DNA of 11,524 bases, taken from NCBI GenBank assembly GCA_019752245.1, contig JAIEMH010000029.1:1-11524 (forward strand), given 5' to 3'. Below the pieces are notes generated by a model that did no database searches, had not been told where the DNA came from, and saw only the letters and a list, made by a program, of their open reading frames with translations. Source of the stretch: Flavobacteriaceae bacterium (GTDB taxonomy: Bacteria > Bacteroidota > Bacteroidia > Flavobacteriales > Flavobacteriaceae). Below are positions 6,580 to 11,524 of this stretch, piece by piece. Position numbers and translations under genes: made by a program. The first letter of the stretch is position 1. The number at the start of each line of letters is the position of its first letter.

Positions 6580-7221
6580 TTATACACTCCAGGTTGATGG
6601 ACTTTTTCTCCATTCTTGCAATGTTTTTTGTTCTTCTTCTGTGATGTATTGCTTTTCTACCGCTAATTCTAAAAGATGTTCGTAGTTACTTAATGTATGC
6701 AATTCAACATTGGCATTTTTAAAATTTTCTGACGCAACATCAAATCCATATGAGAAAATGGCTAGCATTCCTTTTACATTTGCTCCTGCTTCTTTCAAAG
6801 CTTCAACGGCGAGTAAACTGCTATTTCCAGTTGAAATTAAATCTTCAACAACAACAACATTTTGTCCTTTTTGAAGAAAACCTTCTACTTGATTTTGTCT
6901 TCCGTGCTTTTTTGGTTCAGGTCTAACATACACAAATGGCAGTCCAAGTTCTTCTGCAACTAGTATGCCAATTCCAATTGCTCCAGTAGCTACACCAGCA
7001 ATAACATCGGGTTTTCCGTAAATTTCTTCTATTTGTTTAGAAAATTCATCGCGAATATAATTTCTAATTGCTGGAAATGAAAGTGTTAGACGATTGTCAC
7101 AATAAATTGGTGAGTTCCAGCCTGAAGCCCACTTAAAAGGATTTGACGGATTCAATTTAATTGCATTTATTTGTAAAAGCAATTCGGCTGTTTTTTCGGC
7201 TGTTTCTTTATTAAAAATCAT
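6580..7221 (-). CDS. pyrE: orotate phosphoribosyltransferase
   Basis: Transfers phosphoribose from PRPP to orotate to give orotidine 5'-monophosphate, the fifth step of UMP synthesis. The 213-residue protein has the full family layout: an N-terminal hood with ALKLNP-like AIKLNPSNPF (20-29), FKWASGWNSPIYCDNR nearby (29-44), GVATGAIGIG (76-85), the flexible catalytic loop RPEPKKHGRQNQVEG (100-114), and the PRPP-binding motif VVVVEDLISTGNS (122-134). The ATG at 7221 gives the usual flavobacterial start. It lies only 7 bases from the divergent Nudix start, and a -7 element ends 4 bases upstream, suggesting a leaderless or nearly leaderless mRNA. The SRPBCC gene follows after 42 bases. Confidence 0.96.
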   Translation of the reverse strand: MIFNKETAEKTAELLLQINAIKLNPSNPFKWASGWNSPIYCDNRLTLSFPAIRNYIRDEFSKQIEEIYGKPDVIAGVATGAIGIGILVAEELGLPFVYVRPEPKKHGRQNQVEGFLQKGQNVVVVEDLISTGNSSLLAVEALKEAGANVKGMLAIFSYGFDVASENFKNANVELHTLSNYEHLLELAVEKQYITEEEQKTLQEWRKSPSTWSV

Positions 7222-7225
7222 ACTA

Positions 7226-7233
7226 CAAATGTA
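7226..7233 (-). promoter_or_regulatory. -7 element for pyrE, 4 bases from the start codon
   Basis: Minus strand TACATTTG matches TAnnTTTG exactly. Only TAGT separates it from the pyrE ATG, so transcription would begin at or within a few bases of the start codon. It overlaps the first codon of the divergent Nudix gene. No well-spaced TTG -33 box is seen. Confidence 0.55.
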
Positions 7234-7837
7234 TAAAGTTTTTGTGAACGATAAACCACTTTTTTTGACAAATGAAGTCGCTAAGGAAACTGATTTTCAG
7301 TTGTTTCTTCTTGAAAGTGTTGATATTGAGCAACTTATAGTAAAAATGTTCAATAATAAAATTTCAAAGGCTTATTTATATTATCCTGATGAAAAGGAAA
7401 TTTTAAAGAAAGTGAAAGAAAAAATTCCAGTTAAGAAGGCTGGAGGCGGATTGGTTTATAATAAAAACCGTGACGTTTTATTCATTTTTAGAAACGGAAA
7501 GTGGGATTTACCAAAAGGCGGTTGCGATAAAGGTGAAGATATAGAAGCATGTTCTGTGAGAGAAGTTGAAGAAGAAACTGGTGTAGATAAACTAAAAATC
7601 ACTCGAAAATTACAAAAGACCTACCACGTTTTTAAGCGAAACGGCGTTTATAGATTAAAAATTACGCATTGGTATGAAATGACTTCCAATTATGATGGTA
7701 TTTTGGTTCCGCAAGCCAATGAAGGAATTGAGAAAGTAGCTTGGTTAAATCCTGAAGAAATTAAACAAGCCTTGAAAAACTCATATGAAAATATCAAATT
7801 GTTGTTTCAAGAAGAACAAAGTTATAGCGCAAAGTAA
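7229..7837 (+). CDS. Nudix hydrolase
   Basis: A 202-residue protein with a full Nudix box at residues 97-119: Gly97, five residues, Glu103, seven residues, then REVEEETGV (111-119). The REVxEE glutamates bind the metal ion that helps hydrolyse a nucleoside diphosphate linked to another group. The domain starts around AGGGLVYNKNRDVLFIFRNG (71-90) and ends near residue 195. The first 70 residues are an extra N-terminal region with a mixed helix and strand look that I do not recognise, so the protein is longer than a bare Nudix domain. The substrate cannot be read from the sequence. The start codon is 7 bases from the pyrE start on the other strand, so its promoter must lie within pyrE; no exact TAnnTTTG was found there. 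Confidence 0.92.
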   Translation: MYKVFVNDKPLFLTNEVAKETDFQLFLLESVDIEQLIVKMFNNKISKAYLYYPDEKEILKKVKEKIPVKKAGGGLVYNKNRDVLFIFRNGKWDLPKGGCDKGEDIEACSVREVEEETGVDKLKITRKLQKTYHVFKRNGVYRLKITHWYEMTSNYDGILVPQANEGIEKVAWLNPEEIKQALKNSYENIKLLFQEEQSYSAK

Positions 7838-7881
7838 TTTGGTTTTCTACAAGTACTAATAAACACTGATTACTTTTTGTT

Positions 7882-7889
7882 TATCTTTG
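7882..7889 (+). promoter_or_regulatory. -7 element for the RNA helicase, 4 bases from the start codon
   Basis: TATCTTTG matches TAnnTTTG exactly and is followed by CAAA and then the ATG at 7894, so the transcript would be leaderless or have a leader of a few bases. The 56-base gap after the Nudix gene holds no hairpin terminator, so read-through from upstream is also possible. No TTG lies 17-23 bases upstream. Confidence 0.6.
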
Positions 7890-7893
7890 CAAA

Positions 7894-9237
7894 ATGTATA
7901 AAAATCCACATTCTACCAATTTACTTTTAAATTTAGGTATTGAAAGCTTAAACGAAATGCAAGAAATGGCACAAGATGCTATTTTGAATGATGCCAATGT
8001 TTTACTTCTTTCGCCAACTGGTTCTGGAAAAACATTAGCTTTTTTACTTCCTGTTTTCGAAATGTTGCAACCCGAAATTACTACGGTTCAATGTTTGATT
8101 TTGGTTCCTTCAAGAGAATTAGGTTTGCAAATTGAGCAAGTTTGGAAAAAAATGGGAACCGATTACAAAGTAAATGTTTGCTATGGTGGACATTCTATTG
8201 ATACAGAAATTAAAAATTTGTCCAATCCACCAGCGGTTTTAATAGGAACTCCAGGACGTATTGCCGATCATATTGATAGAGGAACTTTTAAAACGGAAAC
8301 CGTTGTAACTTTAATTCTTGACGAATTTGATAAATCGTTGCAATTGGGTTTTCATGAGCAAATGTCTTTTATCATTGCAAGACTAAATAAGTTGAACAAA
8401 CGCGTTTTGGTATCGGCAACTTCCGATATTGAAATTCCAAAATATACTCGAGTTGTAAATCCGACGGTTTTAGATTTTATTCCAAACGAAGAAGAAAATT
8501 CTAATCTTTCTTTGAAAATGGTAGTCTCTAAGGATAAAGATAAAATCAATTCGCTTTTCAATTTGATTTGTTCTTTAAAATCGGAAGCCGCAATTATTTT
8601 TTGCAATCATCGTGATGCAGCCGAAAGAATTAGCGATACTTTAAACGAAAAAGGAATTTACTCAACGTATTATCATGGCGGAATGGATCAAGATGAGCGT
8701 GAACGTGCTTTGATTCAGTTTAGAAACGGAAGTGTTAGTTATTTGGTTACAACTGATTTAGCAGCAAGAGGTTTGGATATTCCCGAAATGAAACACGTTA
8801 TTCATTATCATTTACCTTCAAAAGAAGACGAATTTACCCATAGAAACGGACGAACGGCTAGAATGTTAGCTTCAGGAACGGCTTATATTGTTGCTCATGA
8901 AAGTGAGAAAAAATCAGATTATTTAGATTATGGAATGGCAGTTTTGAATGTAGAAAATGCTACAACTTTGCCAAAACCACCAGAATTTCAGACGATTTAT
9001 GTAAGCGGTGGAAAGAAAAATAAGTTGAATAAAATTGATATTGTAGGTTTCTTTTCTCAAAAAGGAAAACTTGAAAAAGGAGATTTGGGTTTGATTGAAG
9101 TAAAAGATTTCATTTCGTTTGCGGCTGTAAAATCTAAAAAAGTAAAAGTATTTCTTTCCAACATTCGTGATGAAAAAATGAAAGGTAAGAAGTTTAAGAT
9201 AGAAGTGGCTAGGAAAGTGGTTAAGAAAGAAGAGTAG
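7894..9237 (+). CDS. DEAD-box family RNA helicase, DEFD variant with DbpA-like C-terminal domain
   Basis: An ATP-dependent RNA helicase of 447 residues. Visible motifs: Q-motif glutamine Gln23 in LNEMQ, motif I SPTGSGKT (40-47), Ia PSRELGLQI (72-80), Ib GTPGR (118-122), II DEFD (143-146) in place of DEAD, III SAT (174-176), IV IIFCNHR (234-240), V TTDLAARGLDIP (286-297) and VI HRNGRTAR (316-323). All residues for ATP binding and hydrolysis are kept. Residues about 367-441 (IYVSGGKKNKLNKIDIVG through GKKFKIEVAR) look like the DbpA RNA-binding domain, which in E. coli DbpA directs the enzyme to 23S rRNA during large-subunit assembly. The N-terminus is short and lacks the aromatic residue usually 17 positions before the Q-motif Gln. 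Ribosome assembly is a likely but unproven role. Confidence 0.93.
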   Translation: MYKNPHSTNLLLNLGIESLNEMQEMAQDAILNDANVLLLSPTGSGKTLAFLLPVFEMLQPEITTVQCLILVPSRELGLQIEQVWKKMGTDYKVNVCYGGHSIDTEIKNLSNPPAVLIGTPGRIADHIDRGTFKTETVVTLILDEFDKSLQLGFHEQMSFIIARLNKLNKRVLVSATSDIEIPKYTRVVNPTVLDFIPNEEENSNLSLKMVVSKDKDKINSLFNLICSLKSEAAIIFCNHRDAAERISDTLNEKGIYSTYYHGGMDQDERERALIQFRNGSVSYLVTTDLAARGLDIPEMKHVIHYHLPSKEDEFTHRNGRTARMLASGTAYIVAHESEKKSDYLDYGMAVLNVENATTLPKPPEFQTIYVSGGKKNKLNKIDIVGFFSQKGKLEKGDLGLIEVKDFISFAAVKSKKVKVFLSNIRDEKMKGKKFKIEVARKVVKKEE

Positions 9238-9246
9238 GTATGTCGC

Positions 9247-9314
9247 AGTTTGCAGTCTCAGTTTTCAGTATATAAAAACTGAAAACTGAAAACTGAAAAC
9301 TGAGACTGAAAACT
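9247..9314. repeat. imperfect palindrome with 7-base tandem repeats between two convergent genes
   Basis: A 17-base perfect inverted repeat, CAGTCTCAGTTTTCAGT (9253-9269) and its complement (9292-9308), extends by five more pairs past one mismatch, giving 22 of 23 paired positions out to 9247 and 9314. The central 22 bases contain further copies of the 7-base unit AAACTGA, which repeats about four times in a row from 9277 onward. It lies just after the helicase stop and runs into the last codon (stop) of coaD. It could act as a bidirectional terminator or be a REP-like dispersed element; one window cannot show whether it is repeated elsewhere in the genome. Confidence 0.85.
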
Positions 9315-9765
9315 AAATCCTCACAGAATCCGGTACCAAAACAGTATAATCGCCACCATTTCTCAATACATCGCGAACAATACTTGAAGAAATATAAGAC
9401 GTTTTAGAAGCTGTCAATAGAAAAACAGTTTCAATTTTAGACAATCTTCTGTTGGTGTGCGCTATGGCTTTTTCAAATTCAAAATCGGCTGGATTTCTTA
9501 AACCACGAAGAATAAAATCGGCTTTTTCCTTTCGGCATAAATCGATTGTTAAACCCTCATAAGTGATAACTCTCACTTTTGGTTCACCCTTAAATGCTTC
9601 TTCAATAAAGCGTTTTCTGTCTTCTAGTGAAAACATGTATTTCTTTTCTGCATTGATTCCGATAGCGACAATTACTTCATCAAATAAAGAAATTCCTCTT
9701 TTGATAATATCATAATGTCCATTGGTTATTGGGTCAAACGAACCTGGGAAAATTGCTTTTTTCAT
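9313..9765 (-). CDS. coaD: phosphopantetheine adenylyltransferase
   Basis: Transfers AMP from ATP to 4'-phosphopantetheine to form dephospho-CoA, the fourth step of coenzyme A synthesis. The 150-residue protein starts with AIFPGSFDPITNGHYDII (4-21), holding the nucleotidyltransferase (T/H)xGH motif as Thr14 to His17, with Ser9 where E. coli CoaD has Thr10. ILRGLRNPADFEFE (85-98) and the second nucleotide-binding motif TSYISSSIVRDV (122-133) are also present. The length is slightly shorter than E. coli CoaD (159) at the C-terminus. Its ATG overlaps the stop of the preceding zinc-ribbon gene by one base (TAATG), so translation is probably coupled. Its own stop codon TAG lies inside the outer arm of a palindromic repeat. 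Confidence 0.96.
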   Translation of the reverse strand: MKKAIFPGSFDPITNGHYDIIKRGISLFDEVIVAIGINAEKKYMFSLEDRKRFIEEAFKGEPKVRVITYEGLTIDLCRKEKADFILRGLRNPADFEFEKAIAHTNRRLSKIETVFLLTASKTSYISSSIVRDVLRNGGDYTVLVPDSVRI

Positions 9766-10373
9766 TATTTTCTGTCTATTGAATAAATAGTTTCTTTTTT
9801 ATATAATTCTTGTAATGCCTTTTGGGTAGTTACATCTTTTTCTATGGTGTAGTTTTTTTCAATATCAATTTTGTCAATTCCTGTAGATTTATCAACTATA
9901 TAATCGTTATATGTAAAATAAATAGAATCTTTTGTGACTTTATCAACTCTCATTGTTGAGTATTCCTTTTCTACTTTAAAACTATATACATCACCAGCTT
10001 TTGGATTTTTAATGTAAGCTTGTTCTTTGTCTTTGGTTTGACTTGAAACAAACATTCCAATACCAACTAAAACAGCAACTACGCCAAATCCAGAGAACAT
10101 CCAAACTGGAGTTTTAACAGGATATTTTTCTTTTTCTCTTTCAAATTTGGTTTTGATAGCTTCAGGTAATTCTTTAAATTCAAATGTTTTTTTGCAATTA
10201 TTACATTCAGCAACAGTAATTTTACTAACAGGGAAAAATGGAATCCAATAGATGTGAGCATATTTTCCGAAGACGCTGTAAGTCATTGAAGTATTGGTTT
10301 CGCAATGTGGGCAATCTACATTAATTAATTGTCCGTTTTTTAAGTTGCTGGCTTTAGTTCCGTAAAAAATCAT
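9765..10373 (-). CDS. zinc-ribbon membrane protein, copy A (function unknown)
   Basis: A 202-residue protein I cannot assign to a characterised family. It has an N-terminal putative zinc ribbon with two CxxC pairs (Cys21/Cys24 and Cys57/Cys60), separated by a conserved YSVFGKY...IPFFPV segment. A charged stretch (70-88) is followed by one membrane segment (about 90-110) and a C-terminal domain of about 90 residues with GDVYSFK and YSTMRVDKVTKDSIYF. The segment beginning GDVYSF suggests a small beta-rich domain. By the positive-inside rule the zinc ribbon is probably cytoplasmic and the C-terminal part outside. It is a paralogue of the gene 15 bases upstream, sharing the same layout. Its stop overlaps the coaD start by one base. 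Nothing in the sequence shows what it binds. Confidence 0.85.
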   Translation of the reverse strand: MIFYGTKASNLKNGQLINVDCPHCETNTSMTYSVFGKYAHIYWIPFFPVSKITVAECNNCKKTFEFKELPEAIKTKFEREKEKYPVKTPVWMFSGFGVVAVLVGIGMFVSSQTKDKEQAYIKNPKAGDVYSFKVEKEYSTMRVDKVTKDSIYFTYNDYIVDKSTGIDKIDIEKNYTIEKDVTTQKALQELYKKETIYSIDRK

Positions 10374-10388
10374 AGTTTTTGGTTTTGG

Positions 10389-10997
10389 TTAGTTTCTTTT
10401 TATCGAAATAATTTCTCCTTCATCGTAGCTTTTTAACAGCTCTTTTTTGGAATAAATTATTTTAGAATTGGAATAATTTTCTGGTTTATCGATCTCTTTA
10501 ATTGCATAAGGTAAATCGGTTTGATATTGATTTTGAGTAGCAAAAATACTATCTTTTGAAACTTTATCAATTCTAAAAGTAGAATAATATCCTTTAGAAT
10601 CTTTATAATAATAAACATCCTCAATCATTGGTTTTTTAATAAATAAATTAGTTTCAGAATCAAATTTGAAATAACTGTATAAGCCATAAAAAACACTACA
10701 TATTATAACAAAGCTACCAAAAAACATCCAAATTGGACTTTTTAAATTATTATTTTCTGATGCTAATTTTGATAGTGTACTTTCATCTAAATCATCAAGT
10801 TCAATACTGTAATTACACTTTTCACAAGTGACCACAGCATATTTATCTACTGGAAAAACCGGAATTAATGTAATTTGAGTATATCTAGAATGAACAGAAT
10901 AATTTAACTTTGTTATGGCTCTACAACTCGGACAAACAACATTATCTATGGTTCCAGTTTTAATTTTATGAGAATTTGTTCCAAGCAAAAAAATCAT
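10389..10997 (-). CDS. zinc-ribbon membrane protein, copy B (function unknown)
   Basis: The same length (202) and layout as the following gene: MIF start, CxxC pairs at Cys22/Cys25 and Cys58/Cys61, a membrane segment at about 89-110, and a C-terminal domain. Shared landmarks are NVxCPxC, YSV followed by K/RY, IPxFPVxK, SPIWMF against TPVWMF, and YSTFRIDKVSKDSIF against YSTMRVDKVTKDSIY. The identity outside these blocks is low, so the duplication is not recent. The conserved spots are the cysteines, the membrane entry and the YST.R.DKV.KDSI strand pair, which are probably the functional parts. It starts 3 bases after the ddl stop and ends 15 bases before copy A. The function is unknown; a sensor or assembly role linked to the envelope is only a guess. 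Confidence 0.83.
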   Translation of the reverse strand: MIFLLGTNSHKIKTGTIDNVVCPSCRAITKLNYSVHSRYTQITLIPVFPVDKYAVVTCEKCNYSIELDDLDESTLSKLASENNNLKSPIWMFFGSFVIICSVFYGLYSYFKFDSETNLFIKKPMIEDVYYYKDSKGYYSTFRIDKVSKDSIFATQNQYQTDLPYAIKEIDKPENYSNSKIIYSKKELLKSYDEGEIISIKRN

Positions 10998-11000
10998 AAA

Positions 11001-11524
11001 TTATTCTTTATTCAATGCCAATTCGATTGCATTTGTAAATAGATCTTGTAGCGAAATTCCAGCTTCACGTGCTTGTTGCGGAATTAAACTTTCGGTTGTC
11101 AAACCCGGAATTGTATTCATTTCTAACATAAATGGTTCGCCATTTACCAAAATAAATTCGCTTCTAGAAAACCCTTTCATTTTTAGAATAGTGTAAGCTT
11201 TTTTGGCAGCAGTTCTTACTTTTTCAGCAATTTCATCTGAAATTCTTGCTGGTGTAATTTCTTGAGATTTGCCCAAATATTTGGCTTCATAATCAAAAAA
11301 ATCATTCTCAGAAACAATCTCTGTAATTGGTAAAACAGTAATTTCTCCTTTGTAATTTATTACACCAACAGAAACTTCTGTTCCGTCTAGAAAACTTTCA
11401 ATGATTATCTCATCGTCTTCTTTGTAGGCGTTTGCAATAGCATATAATAATTCGTCTTGAGTTTTCACTTTAGATATTCCAAAACTTGATCCCGATTTGT
11501 TTGGCTTAACAAAGCAAGGTAGTC
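11001..11524 (-). CDS. ddl: D-alanine--D-alanine ligase, N-terminal part cut by window edge
   Basis: Joins two D-alanines with ATP to make the dipeptide used at the end of peptidoglycan precursors. The reading frame is open to the window edge, giving 173 residues of the C-terminal ATP-grasp part. A GTG at 11468 is not the start: the codons upstream of it encode LPCFVKPNKSGSSFGISKV, which is the conserved ATP-binding loop block of Ddl. Further on are VGVINYKGEI, SRSEFILVNGEPFMLEMN, and NTIPGLTTESLIPQQA, where the LEMNTIPG glutamate and asparagine are the magnesium ligands. The residue usually Asp in the preceding strand is Glu in SRSEF. It is the first visible gene of a run with the two zinc-ribbon genes and coaD, separated by 3, 15 and -1 bases. 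The start and promoter are outside the window. Confidence 0.95.
   Translation of the reverse strand, partial: LPCFVKPNKSGSSFGISKVKTQDELLYAIANAYKEDDEIIIESFLDGTEVSVGVINYKGEITVLPITEIVSENDFFDYEAKYLGKSQEITPARISDEIAEKVRTAAKKAYTILKMKGFSRSEFILVNGEPFMLEMNTIPGLTTESLIPQQAREAGISLQDLFTNAIELALNKE

Noticed and set aside
7838..7881. Terminator between the Nudix gene and the helicase
   Set aside because: No inverted repeat with a T tract is present; only the -7 element of the helicase can be supported in this gap.
9275..9314. Possible CRISPR-like or microsatellite array of AAACTGA units
   Set aside because: The units are 7 bases and contiguous with no spacers; they form the right half of a palindrome, so a hairpin repeat explains them better.
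11001..11468. Full-length gene starting at the GTG at 11468
   Set aside because: The codons upstream of it, to the window edge, encode a conserved Ddl ATP-binding block in the same frame, so the gene is merely cut by the window and starts further right.
1..11524. A defence island, phage remnant, biosynthetic cluster or other novel multi-gene system
   Set aside because: Nearly all genes are recognisable housekeeping enzymes with consistent composition, and no recombinase, nuclease system or transfer signs were seen. Only the zinc-ribbon pair lacks an explanation.

Overview
This AT-rich window carries ordinary chromosomal DNA from a Bacteroidota bacterium, very probably a member of Flavobacteriaceae close to Flavobacterium. 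The evidence is the low GC content, the TAnnTTTG-type -7 promoter elements in place of sigma70 boxes, the lack of Shine-Dalgarno sequences, the short membrane-anchored Psd, and a lipoprotein-type superoxide dismutase. Fifteen protein genes are supported, two of them cut by the window edges. I see no tRNA, rRNA, CRISPR array, transposase, phage gene or toxin-antitoxin pair, and no gap between genes exceeds about 115 bases.

Layout. (1) 1-2826, minus strand: a tight cluster reading LUD-domain protein, cdsA, psd, acyl-CoA-binding protein, superoxide dismutase lipoprotein (C-terminus off the left edge). Gaps are 2, -11, 0 and 4 bases, so this is probably one transcript, centred on phospholipid synthesis. 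(2) 2874-5255, minus strand: rsfS then ftsH, closed by a strong hairpin terminator whose T tract touches the promoter of group 1. (3) 5349-6080, plus strand: biotin-protein ligase birA, divergent from rsfS. (4) 6145-7221, minus strand: pyrE then a small SRPBCC protein, converging on birA across a bidirectional hairpin. (5) 7229-9237, plus strand: a Nudix hydrolase whose start codon lies 7 bases from that of pyrE, then a DEAD-box-type RNA helicase (DEFD variant with a DbpA-like C-terminal RNA-binding domain). (6) 9247-9314: an imperfect palindrome with internal 7-base tandem repeats that supplies the coaD stop codon. (7) 9313-11524, minus strand: ddl (start off the right edge), two tandem paralogous zinc-ribbon membrane proteins of unknown function, and coaD, apparently one operon.

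Functionally the window is housekeeping: membrane lipids (cdsA, psd, acyl-CoA-binding protein), protein quality control (ftsH), ribosome silencing (rsfS), cofactors (birA, coaD), pyrimidine synthesis (pyrE), cell wall (ddl) and RNA remodelling. I found no convincing undescribed multi-gene system. The items most worth a second look are the zinc-ribbon pair between ddl and coaD, the palindromic repeat at the end of coaD, promoters so close to start codons that leaderless mRNAs are likely (pyrE, helicase), and the unusual active-site surroundings of the lipoprotein superoxide dismutase.
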